64,000 bases of DNA, taken from assembly GCF_007655005.1 (NCBI RefSeq), contig NZ_SZVW01000009.1, forward strand, positions 1 through 64,000, in the 5' to 3' direction. The stretch is from Streptomyces tibetensis (GTDB taxonomy: Bacteria > Actinomycetota > Actinomycetes > Streptomycetales > Streptomycetaceae). Position numbers and translations under genes: made by a program. Positions 9,201 to 17,807 of the stretch are shown here, one piece after another. Below the pieces are notes generated by a model. The model made no database searches. It was not told the origin of the DNA and saw only the letters and a list, made by a program, of their open reading frames with translations. Position 1 is the first letter of the stretch. Every line of letters starts with the position of its first letter.

Positions 9201-9809
9201 ATGTCCGGCGAGTACGTGGCCCGGTGCCCGGTGACCGAGGAACTGGTCAGCCGGCTCCTCGCGTTGGCGGAGCTGGACCTGACCGACGGCGACGCCATCG
9301 AGGCGCGGATGCGAGAGGCCGGCTGGCCCGACTGGTCGCAGGCGGTGCAGGGCCCGGCGTACGAGGACACACCGGACGTCCCCGACGCCACCCACGTCAC
9401 CCCGCAGGGGCACTTCGTCACGTGTGACGGCGACGGTTCGCTCTATCTGCCCTTCGCCTACCTCTACTCGGTCGACGGCGGCCTGCTCGACGAGGACTGC
9501 TGGGGCCCACTGCCCGGCTGGACCAGCGAGGAGGGCGCCTGGCGGCCGGAGTTCGACGCCCTCTTCGCCGCCGTCGTGCAGCGCTTCACCGACCGGCTGG
9601 GGCTGCCGAACCACGACGTCCGGCAGCCCCGGTACGACACCCGGTACGTCAGCTGGCGCCTGGAGCACAACGTGCTGATCGTCGGACAGGGCCCGGAGCC
9701 GCTGTCGTACCACCAGTTCGAGGACGCCCATGTGTATCTCGTCTCCCGGACGGCGAAGGACGCCCCGTTCCCGGACGGCGAGGAGATGCGGGCCCTGCTG
9801 ACGACCTGA
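9201..9809 (+). CDS. Conserved hypothetical protein at the end of the mre operon
   Basis: A 202-aa soluble acidic protein without signal peptide or membrane segment; I do not recognise a domain. Visible features are a Trp/Asp-rich central section (DEDCWGPLPGW at about 95-105) and an LEHNVLIVGQGPEPLSYHQ segment near residues 155-173. The start is an ATG 22 nt after rodA with a strong AGGAGGGGGAG ribosome-binding site, so it is probably cotranscribed with rodA. Its position suggests a link to wall synthesis or spore maturation, but that is only an inference. Confidence 0.85.
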   Translation: MSGEYVARCPVTEELVSRLLALAELDLTDGDAIEARMREAGWPDWSQAVQGPAYEDTPDVPDATHVTPQGHFVTCDGDGSLYLPFAYLYSVDGGLLDEDCWGPLPGWTSEEGAWRPEFDALFAAVVQRFTDRLGLPNHDVRQPRYDTRYVSWRLEHNVLIVGQGPEPLSYHQFEDAHVYLVSRTAKDAPFPDGEEMRALLTT

Positions 9810-9863
9810 ACGTGACGCCCGCTCGGAGGGCGCTCACCACTGCTGTCCCGGCCGGTCAGCCAC

Positions 9864-9869
9864 TAGATT
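9864..9869 (+). promoter_or_regulatory. -10 hexamer for the CYTH-CHAD gene (leaderless type)
   Basis: TAGATT ends 6 nt before the ATG at 9876, with no Shine-Dalgarno between. It marks a new transcription unit after the mre operon. Confidence 0.5.
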
Positions 9870-9875
9870 TGTCTC

Positions 9876-11381
9876 ATGGCGGAGACGAAACGCGAGATCG
9901 AGCGCAAGTACGAATCCGACGAGGGCGGGCTTCCCGACCTGACCGGCGCCGCCGGGGTCGCGGCCGTCGTGGACAAGGGCGTCGCCCACCTCGACGCCAC
10001 CTACCACGACACCGTGGACGAACGCCTCGCCGCGTCGTCCGTCACCCTGCGCCGCCGCACCGGTGGTTCCGACGCCGGCTGGCACCTCAAGTTCCCGATC
10101 GCTCCGGACGTCCGCGACGAGATCCGCGCCCCGCTCACCGACACCCTCCCCGAGGACCTCGCCGCGCTGGTCCGCTCCCGTGTGCGCGACAGCGAGCTGC
10201 TTCCCGTGGTCCGGCTGCGCTCCGACCGCGACGTACGGCACCTGCTCGACGCCGACGGCCGACTGCTCGCCGAGGTGAGCGTGGACACCGTGCACGCCGA
10301 GCGGCTCACCGGGCGCGGCGGCGAAGCGCGGTGGACCGAGATCGAGGTGGAGCTCGCCGACGGGGGCGACCCGGCCCTGCTAGACAAGGTGGAGAAGCGG
10401 CTGCGCAAGGCGGGCGTACGGCCGTCGGCATCGTCGTCGAAGCTGGCCCGAGCCCTGGAGGAGACGGCACCGGGGAAGCGGCGCAGGCCGGCGTCCGCCC
10501 GGAAACCGGTGACCGCCGGAGACCATGTGCTCGCCTACATGCGCACCCAGCGGGACGCGATCGTCGAGCTCGATCCCGCCGTCCGCCGCGACGCGGAGGA
10601 CTCCGTGCACAGCATGCGGGTGGCCACCCGCCGGCTGCGCAGCACGTTCAAGTCGTTCGGCGAGATCCTCGACCGGGCCGTCACCGGCCCCGTCGCCGAC
10701 GAGCTCAAGTGGCTCGCCGGCGAGCTGGGCCTGGACCGGGACCGCGAGGTGCTGACCGAGCGGCTGACGTCGGCCGTCGACGAGGTGCCCGAGGGCCTGG
10801 TCCGCGGCCCGGTCGCGAAGCGCCTGCACGCGTGGTCGAGCGCCGAGCACGGCAGCGCCCGCGGCCACCTCCTCGGTGTCCTGGACTCCCACCGCTACCT
10901 GAACCTGCTCGACACCCTGGACGCACTGATCGCCGACCCGCCCCTGCTGAAGGCGGCCGGCAAGAAACCCCGCAAGCCGATCGCCAAGGCCGTGCGCAAG
11001 GACTTCCGCAAGGTGGCGAAGCTGATCGAGCGGGCGGCGGACCTGGAGCCCGGCACCGACCGGGACGTCGTGCTGCACGATGCCCGCAAGAAGACCAAGC
11101 GCACCCGCTACGCGGCGGAGGCGGCCGAACCCGTGCTGGGCAAGCCGGCCAAGGACGTGGTCACGTCGATGAAGGCCCTGCAGAACCTGCTCGGCGAGCA
11201 CCAGGACAGCGTGATGGCCCGGCAGGCCCTGCGCGAGCTGTCGGCGGTCGCCCACGCCGCCGGGGAGAGCGCCTTCACCTACGGCCTTCTCCACGAGCGC
11301 GAGGAACAGCGAGCGCTGCGCGTGGAGGCAGAACTGCCCGGGTTCTGGGGCGGGATCAAGGACCGTGCGGCGGACCTCTGA
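9876..11381 (+). CDS. CYTH and CHAD domain-containing protein
   Basis: A 501-aa two-domain protein. The N-terminal CYTH fold (about residues 1-200) carries the EIERK signature at about 6-10 and handles triphosphate substrates in this superfamily. The C-terminal CHAD domain (about 215-495) is an all-helical, His-rich module that binds inorganic polyphosphate in studied homologues; the diagnostic HSMRVATRRLRS is visible at about 247-258, and the second repeat carries HDARKKTKRTRY. Likely role: polyphosphate binding or turnover. It is a single gene with its own leaderless promoter. Confidence 0.92.
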   Translation: MAETKREIERKYESDEGGLPDLTGAAGVAAVVDKGVAHLDATYHDTVDERLAASSVTLRRRTGGSDAGWHLKFPIAPDVRDEIRAPLTDTLPEDLAALVRSRVRDSELLPVVRLRSDRDVRHLLDADGRLLAEVSVDTVHAERLTGRGGEARWTEIEVELADGGDPALLDKVEKRLRKAGVRPSASSSKLARALEETAPGKRRRPASARKPVTAGDHVLAYMRTQRDAIVELDPAVRRDAEDSVHSMRVATRRLRSTFKSFGEILDRAVTGPVADELKWLAGELGLDRDREVLTERLTSAVDEVPEGLVRGPVAKRLHAWSSAEHGSARGHLLGVLDSHRYLNLLDTLDALIADPPLLKAAGKKPRKPIAKAVRKDFRKVAKLIERAADLEPGTDRDVVLHDARKKTKRTRYAAEAAEPVLGKPAKDVVTSMKALQNLLGEHQDSVMARQALRELSAVAHAAGESAFTYGLLHEREEQRALRVEAELPGFWGGIKDRAADL

Positions 11382-11415
11382 TCTTCCGGCGTACGGAGGT
11401 ACCCCGCGACCGCGT

Positions 11416-11421
11416 TAGTCT
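11416..11421 (+). promoter_or_regulatory. Probable -10 for the TIGR03960-like gene
   Basis: TAGTCT lies only 2 nt before the upstream in-frame ATG at 11424. Transcription from here would start at or just after that ATG, which is one reason to prefer the internal start at 11469. Confidence 0.4.
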
Positions 11422-11468
11422 GGATGGTCACCCCTGTCAGTTCAGTCCAGCCCACGAAGGTGCGCGAC

Positions 11469-13433
<1,965 letters not shown>

Positions 13434-13448
13434 GGAGAACCGTCCGGT

Positions 13449-13483
13449 CCTGCTGTCGGCCCTCGTGAGTGGCCGACAGCAGG
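13449..13483. terminator. 13-bp hairpin between convergent genes
   Basis: A perfect 13-bp inverted repeat (13449-13461 with 13471-13483) around a 9-nt loop lies between the convergent ends of the radical SAM gene and the small membrane gene. It can act as a bidirectional terminator. Confidence 0.7.
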
Positions 13484-13494
13484 TGGAGGGTGCG

Positions 13495-13707
13495 TCACCG
13501 CAAGAGTTCGCGGATCTTGAACAGCAGCATCGTGATGGCGATGAAGGTGCCTCCCGCCCACTTCGCCGCGTCGAGGACCGTGGCGTGGAGCAGCACGGCC
13601 AGCACGCCCGCTGCGAGGCCGGTGAGAAGGCCGATCAGTAAGGCGATGATGATGAGCAGGGCTCGTTGCGACAGGCCTCCGGCAGGAGGAGGCGGCGCCT
13701 GAGTCAT
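13495..13707 (-). CDS. Small hypothetical membrane protein
   Basis: A 70-aa protein with a Pro-rich N terminus (MTQAPPPPAGG) and two hydrophobic segments (about residues 16-41 and 50-63), ending in a basic tail. Function unknown. The open frame extends upstream to 13830, but the ATG at 13707 has a GGGGAGG ribosome-binding site 6 nt away, and the region before it reads as Arg/Pro-rich non-coding sequence. First gene of the accessory block that separates the two radical-SAM partner genes. Confidence 0.75.
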   Translation of the reverse strand: MTQAPPPPAGGLSQRALLIIIALLIGLLTGLAAGVLAVLLHATVLDAAKWAGGTFIAITMLLFKIRELLR

Positions 13708-14069
13708 GAGGTGCCTCCCCTTGAGCCCGATATCCGCCCAGGCTCTCGCTGGGCGCCTCGGCGGGCGGCCGTGCGGTGGGGCAGGGGGCCGACGGGGAAT
13801 GCCCAGCCGTGGCTCTGGCCGGTGACACAACTCGCGTTACTATCTGCCATGAGGCTTCCTGGTTGAATCGAGTGGACGAGGGCGCTTCGCGGTGGGGGAG
13901 TACTCGGACGATGCTTGCCGGCTGACCGAGCGCTCCCCTTCTCGCTGTGAAAAACTCCCCGCATTCTTGGCCGAAAAGACGCTTGCCGCTTCGCGGGACA
14001 TCATGTGCTTGGTCAACTTTCCATGACCGTCCCCTTCTCGGGTGTCGAGATCACCGGTATTCGACGGCC

Positions 14070-14098
14070 TTGGCAGTCATGGCTCCTGCCGTCATACT
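14070..14098 (+). promoter_or_regulatory. Promoter of the DUF397 gene
   Basis: TTGGCA (14070-14075) and CATACT (14093-14098) are separated by an ideal 17 nt. The predicted transcription start is about 50 nt before the GTG at 14155. The -10 lies inside the palindrome at 14088-14104. Confidence 0.6.
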
Positions 14099-14104
14099 GA
14101 CGGC
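14088..14104. promoter_or_regulatory. Palindromic operator overlapping the DUF397 promoter
   Basis: GCCGTCA-TAC-TGACGGC is a perfect 7+7 inverted repeat covering the -10 hexamer, so a bound protein would block RNA polymerase. The neighbouring XRE regulator is the obvious candidate ligand, by proximity only. Confidence 0.5.
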
Positions 14105-14154
14105 CAGAGGCCGGGCTGTGCCATCGGTACCTGCAGTGCGGGATTGGGGGAGTC

Positions 14155-14337
14155 GTGACCCTTCCGGATCCGACATCGGAGTGGCGGAAGAGTTCCGCCA
14201 GTGGGCCGGAAAACTGCGTTGAGGTCTGTTTGGGTCGTCCCGTCATGGTCAGGGATTCGAAAGTGTCCGACGGCCCCTGTCTGGCGGTCGATTCCGCAGC
14301 GTGGGCGTCCTTTTTGAATTCCCTGTCCTCCCGCTAG
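14155..14337 (+). CDS. DUF397 domain-containing protein
   Basis: A 60-aa protein, almost entirely the DUF397 domain: WRKSSASGPENCVEV near the N terminus and VRDSK in the middle are diagnostic. Streptomyces carries dozens of such small proteins, nearly always paired with a DUF5753/XRE regulator; the pairs include whiJ-like developmental switches and toxin-antitoxin-like modules. The GTG start follows GGGGGA. Its stop codon overlaps that of the convergent regulator gene (TAG on both strands within 14334-14337), so the two transcripts are antisense to each other at their 3' ends. Confidence 0.92.
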   Translation: MTLPDPTSEWRKSSASGPENCVEVCLGRPVMVRDSKVSDGPCLAVDSAAWASFLNSLSSR

Positions 14338-15191
14338 GCCGCGAGCTGAGGGAGATTGTCGCTCCACTCGGTGATGGGCTGGGCGTAACGGTTCTCGATC
14401 TCCCAGAAGGCTTCGAGATAGTTTTCGACGCTCCGTTGCACGCCGACGATCGCCTTGTTGTTGAGGATGACACTTCCGTCTGGGTTCTCGAGGTACACCA
14501 CCCGTTCCTGATCGGCTTTCGCGAACTCGAAGATGACATACGGTGAACGCAGCAGGGGATACAGCCCGCTGCTGAAGGGAACAACCCCCACGCTCACGTG
14601 ATCCAGTGCGCTCACCTGTCGCAGGTGCCGGATCTGGGCCGCCATCAACTCACTGCTGCCCACGACACGTCGGAGCGCGGCCTCGTCGATCAGGAATCGC
14701 AGCTCGGTGCTCGACGATTCGCTCAGCATGCGGTCCTGGCGCTTGATGCGGAGGTCGAGCAGCTCCTCCTTCTCCGGGACCACGGACTGCTGGAGGGCGA
14801 CGCGTGCGTACTCCTCGGTCTGCAGCAGACCGGGGACGAACAGCGCCTCGAAATTGCGGATCACGGACGCGGACGCCTCGTAGCCGAGGTAGGACTGAAA
14901 ACCGTCCGACAGCAGGGAGCGGTACTCGTACCACCACGGCTGTCGGCGCGCTTCCTCGCCGGCGCGAAGCAATTGCGCCTTGTTGTCGGGGTCCAGATCG
15001 TAGAAGTTGATCAGTGCCTTGAGGTCGGTCATGGAGATCTTCACCCTGCCTGACTCCAGGCGCATGACTTTCGACAGGGACCATCCGGTCTCTCGCGCAA
15101 CATCGGGCTGCGAATACCCCGCCTTTTTGCGCGCCTCCTGGAGCTGAGAGCTCAGAAGGTGTCGGTAGAACATCGGGTCGGCATCGGGCAT
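14334..15191 (-). CDS. XRE-family regulator with DUF5753 domain
   Basis: A 285-aa DNA-binding regulator. The N-terminal helix-turn-helix (about residues 15-65; KAGYSQPDVARETGWSLSKV) is followed by the DUF5753 ligand/partner domain (about 95-275), recognisable by FEALFVPGLLQTEEYAR and the later LENPDGSVIL segment. It is the usual partner of DUF397 proteins and probably controls the DUF397 gene it converges with. The ATG start has GAAGGAG 6 nt upstream. Base composition is somewhat less GC-rich than its neighbours, as usual for these modules. Confidence 0.93.
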   Translation of the reverse strand: MPDADPMFYRHLLSSQLQEARKKAGYSQPDVARETGWSLSKVMRLESGRVKISMTDLKALINFYDLDPDNKAQLLRAGEEARRQPWWYEYRSLLSDGFQSYLGYEASASVIRNFEALFVPGLLQTEEYARVALQQSVVPEKEELLDLRIKRQDRMLSESSSTELRFLIDEAALRRVVGSSELMAAQIRHLRQVSALDHVSVGVVPFSSGLYPLLRSPYVIFEFAKADQERVVYLENPDGSVILNNKAIVGVQRSVENYLEAFWEIENRYAQPITEWSDNLPQLAA

Positions 15192-15619
15192 GAAAAGCTC
15201 CTTCTGGTGCCACAGGTCGTACCGCCGCCAGGCACTCCGACCGTGTTCAGGACGACCAGTTTCGCAAGGCTACGCGGATTTTTGCCACGTGTCACTATGC
15301 CGCACGGCTCCCTGCGGAGGCCGAGAACTCTGAAGAGATACACGGGATGAGTGGGAAAGAATGAAACATCGATGCGGTTTATCAGTACGTGCAATCGATG
15401 CATTCACTCGCACGGGTGACTTCTGTTCGGCGACCCTCATCGACCCTCAGGAATTGCCCGATCCGCTCCCGCGGCTCATCCGAGGAAGGGGGCAACAACG
15501 AACACGGAGCTCATGTCACGCCCCAGGCGAACGAAGACGGGAGGTGAGAGGGCCGTTCTGAGGGGGACTCGCAGAGGAGGTCGAGTTGGTGACGCTCCCC
15601 CGGGGGATCGGCCCGACCA
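15192..15619. other. Intergenic region upstream of the XRE regulator
   Basis: About 430 nt between the regulator start and the terminator of the GAF-ANTAR gene. It holds the regulator's promoter (not pinpointed) and relatively AT-richer sequence around 15340-15400. A 66-codon frame at 15361-15561 has no family resemblance and no good ribosome-binding site, so I do not call it. Confidence 0.4.
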
Positions 15620-15654
15620 GGTTCCCCCAGTTCAGAATGTGTGCTGGGGGAGCC
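15620..15654 (-). terminator. Hairpin after the GAF-ANTAR gene
   Basis: An 11-bp stem (15620-15630 with 15644-15654, one G-T pair) with a 13-nt loop lies immediately downstream of the leftward stop at 15656. Confidence 0.65.
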
Positions 15655-15655
15655 G

Positions 15656-16375
15656 TCAGTCCAGGCGGCCTTCGTCGCAGACCCGCCGGGCGACCTCGCG
15701 GAGCTTGACGTTCTTCTCCTGTGAGTAGCGGCGCAGTACGTCGAACGCCTGCTCCTCGCTGAGGCGGTGGCTGCCCATGAGGATGCCCATGGCCTCACCG
15801 ATGGTGTGGCGCGTGGCCAGGGCCTGCTCCATCTGGGCGTGGCTGCGTGCGCTGGAGAAGGCGACCGCCGCGTGCGAGGCCAGCAGCCAGCCGGCGGTCT
15901 CGCTGTCGTCCGTGAAGGACCCCGGCCGGTGCGAGTAGAGGTTGAGCGCGCCCAGCTCCTCGTTCTCGGTGTACAGCAGGAAGCCCATCATGCTGCCCAC
16001 TCCCAGGTCGCGGGCCCGGGTGGCGTAGGCGGGCCAGCGTTCCTGCTCGGCGGTGAAGTCGAAGATGCGGAACACGCGCTCCCCGGTGCCGGTCCGGGCC
16101 GCGTCGAAGCAGGGGCCCTCCGCGAGGCGCTCCTGGAGCCGGTCACTCTCGACGACCAGGTCGTCGGTGGGTGCCAGCGTCTCCACGCGCTCGCCGTGCA
16201 GAAGGAGGATGCCGGCCGCGTCGCACCCCGACACGCGCTCGGTGGCGGCTCTGGTGATGTGCTCGAGCGTCGCGCCGACCGAGTCCTGGGCGAGCAGGTC
16301 ACGCGCCATGGAGGCCATCTCCCGTGCGAACACGCGCCAGTCCACTGTCGTCCTCCTAGGTCGCGTGCTGGGCAT
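15656..16375 (-). CDS. GAF and ANTAR domain-containing regulator
   Basis: A 239-aa protein (229 aa if it starts at the GTG at 16345). It has a GAF sensor domain (about residues 30-165) followed by an ANTAR RNA-binding domain (about 175-235), with ATRHTIGEAMGILMGSHRLSEEQAFDVLRRYS matching the ANTAR helices. ANTAR proteins usually relieve transcription termination by binding paired RNA hairpins; the target here is unknown. Both candidate starts have an AGGAGG: 4 nt before 16375 and 6 nt before the GTG at 16345, whose spacing is better. An open frame continues further upstream but runs through the divergent promoter region. Confidence 0.88.
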   Translation of the reverse strand: MPSTRPRRTTVDWRVFAREMASMARDLLAQDSVGATLEHITRAATERVSGCDAAGILLLHGERVETLAPTDDLVVESDRLQERLAEGPCFDAARTGTGERVFRIFDFTAEQERWPAYATRARDLGVGSMMGFLLYTENEELGALNLYSHRPGSFTDDSETAGWLLASHAAVAFSSARSHAQMEQALATRHTIGEAMGILMGSHRLSEEQAFDVLRRYSQEKNVKLREVARRVCDEGRLD

Positions 16376-16462
16376 GCATACCTCCTGCCACGGTGTCACG
16401 TGTCGCACACACCGGCAGGCCGCCCGACCTAGCCGGGGCGTAGAAGGGTGACCCCTTGCGTC

Positions 16463-16483
16463 ATCTATCGAATCTCGATAGAT
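16463..16483. promoter_or_regulatory. Perfect palindrome upstream of the DUF2975-HTH operon
   Basis: ATCTATCG and CGATAGAT (16463-16470, 16476-16483) are perfect 8-bp arms around a 5-nt spacer, 31 nt before the DUF2975 ATG and within the divergent promoter gap. It is a likely operator for the small HTH protein encoded in the operon. Confidence 0.6.
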
Positions 16484-16494
16484 TTCCATCGCAG

Positions 16495-16504
16495 TTCGAT
16501 CGAA
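16495..16504. promoter_or_regulatory. Second palindrome, next to the ribosome-binding site
   Basis: TTCGATCGAA is a perfect 10-bp palindrome abutting the GAAGGGG ribosome-binding site of the DUF2975 gene. It shares the core TCGA..CGA with the larger palindrome 12 nt away. Confidence 0.4.
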
Positions 16505-16513
16505 GGGGTGGCA

Positions 16514-17011
16514 ATGGGGAAGCTGGCCGTGGCGGCGTTGCGTGGGGTGCTCGTCGTGCTGATCGCAGGGTCGTTGTTCGTGCAGGCGGTGATGGTGCCG
16601 CTGCTGGCCGTGGACATGAACGGCCTCAGCGCCGAGTACGCGTACCTGCGCACCCCGATCCTCGTGATCACGATCCTGGGTATCGTGACGGCCCAGGTCG
16701 TCGTGGTCTGCGTGTGGCGGCTGGTGACGATGGTGCGTCGCGGGACGGTGTTCTCCCCTGCCGCCTTCCGCTATGTGCACATCGTGATCGGCGCGTTCGT
16801 GGCGGCCGCCCTGCTGGTCTTCGCGCTCGCCGTCGTGCTCGCACCGGGCGAGGCCGTCGCTCCCGGGGTGGTCCTCCTGCTGTGCGGGGTCGTGGTGGCC
16901 GTGCTCGGCGTCGCACTGGTCGTGCTCGTGCTGCGGATGCTGCTCGCGCAGGCCGTCGCGCGCGACATCGAGGCGGCCCAGATGCAGGCAGAGCTGGAAG
17001 AGGTCATCTGA
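16514..17011 (+). CDS. DUF2975 family membrane protein
   Basis: A 165-aa protein with four predicted helices (about residues 9-30, 50-72, 90-110 and 118-142), matching the DUF2975 family, whose members are regularly encoded with a small YozG-type HTH protein. It may sense a membrane or envelope signal; the function is unknown. The ATG at 16514 follows a GAAGGGG ribosome-binding site; the open frame before it overlaps the palindromes and is not coding. The stop overlaps the next ATG (TGATG), indicating translational coupling. Confidence 0.88.
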   Translation: MGKLAVAALRGVLVVLIAGSLFVQAVMVPLLAVDMNGLSAEYAYLRTPILVITILGIVTAQVVVVCVWRLVTMVRRGTVFSPAAFRYVHIVIGAFVAAALLVFALAVVLAPGEAVAPGVVLLLCGVVVAVLGVALVVLVLRMLLAQAVARDIEAAQMQAELEEVI

Positions 17012-17241
17012 TGCCGATCGCCGTCGACATCGACGTGATGCTGGCCAAGCGCAAGATGTCCGTGGGGGAACTGGCGGAACGCGTCGGCATCACCCCGGCC
17101 AACCTGGCCGTTCTCAAGAACGGCCGCGCCAAGGCGGTCCGCTTCTCCACCCTCGCCGCGCTGTGCGAGGTGCTGGAGTGCCAGCCGGGGGATCTGCTGC
17201 GCTGGGAGACGGACGGAGCGGCGGACCCGACAATGCCCTGA
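17011..17241 (+). CDS. YozG-like helix-turn-helix regulator
   Basis: A 76-aa Cro/C1-type HTH protein: LAKRKMSVGELAERVGITPANLAVLKNGR covers the first helices and the recognition helix, and ECQPGDLLRW is the typical end of this small family. It lacks a separate effector domain, so the DUF2975 membrane protein may control it. It is probably autoregulatory through the palindrome at 16463-16483. Start and stop overlap both neighbours by TGATG. Confidence 0.92.
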   Translation: MPIAVDIDVMLAKRKMSVGELAERVGITPANLAVLKNGRAKAVRFSTLAALCEVLECQPGDLLRWETDGAADPTMP

Positions 17242-17708
17242 TGGAGAACATCAGCATCCGGCCGGCCCGGCCGGACGAACTCGCGGCCGTGGCAACCCTC
17301 CGGTGGGAGTGGCTCGTCGAGAACGGCTCGGACGACCTCGGCGAACGCGGGGAATTCGTACGGCACTTCGTCGCATGGGCCAAGGAGAACGCCGGATCCC
17401 ACCGCTGCATGGTGCTCGTCCGAGACGACCGGGTCATCGGCATGGCCTGGCTCGCCGTGGTGCAGCGGGTGCCCACGCCCCGGGCCCCGCGCCGGGCCTC
17501 CGGTGATCTGCAGTGCGTCTACGTCGTACCCGAGGCGCGCGACGGCGGGCTGGGCGGGCGGCTCATCCGGGCCGTCCTGGAGGGAGCCCGCGAACTCGGG
17601 CTGGAGCGCGTGACCGTCCACTCCAGTACGCGAGCCGTCCCCGCGTACGCCCGCAGCGGCTTCCAGGGGTCGCCCCGGCTGCTGCAGGCGCAGGTCACCC
17701 GCGCCTGA
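17241..17708 (+). CDS. GNAT family N-acetyltransferase
   Basis: A 155-aa single-domain acetyltransferase. The acetyl-CoA loop RDGGLGGRL (about residues 98-106) follows the beta strand VYVVPEA, and ERVTVHSSTRAVPAYARSGF is the usual C-terminal strand-helix. The substrate is unknown. The ATG overlaps the upstream TGA, making it the third gene of the DUF2975-HTH operon. Confidence 0.9.
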   Translation: MENISIRPARPDELAAVATLRWEWLVENGSDDLGERGEFVRHFVAWAKENAGSHRCMVLVRDDRVIGMAWLAVVQRVPTPRAPRRASGDLQCVYVVPEARDGGLGGRLIRAVLEGARELGLERVTVHSSTRAVPAYARSGFQGSPRLLQAQVTRA

Positions 17709-17807
17709 GCCGTATGATCTTGCGGCCGAGTGGAGGAATCGCGGGAGAACGGGGCGGGACTGCGCGGTGCCGGAGCCGGACGGGGCACTGCGAGCGTCTA
17801 CGACGGT

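Larger units (their letters stand above)
13708..14154. other. Divergent intergenic region
   Basis: 447 nt between the small membrane gene (leftward) and the DUF397 gene (rightward). The only strong signals are the promoter/operator at 14070-14104 and a TACTAT hexamer near 13840. A 44-codon open frame at 13892-14026 is not convincing as a gene. Confidence 0.5.

Noticed and set aside
13892..14026. A 44-codon frame upstream of DUF397 (MGEYSDDACRL...).
   Set aside because: No good ribosome-binding site, no family, and it lies in a promoter gap; possibly a decayed gene remnant but not supportable.
15361..15561. A 66-codon plus-strand frame between the XRE and ANTAR genes.
   Set aside because: Weak start, atypical composition and no homology cue.
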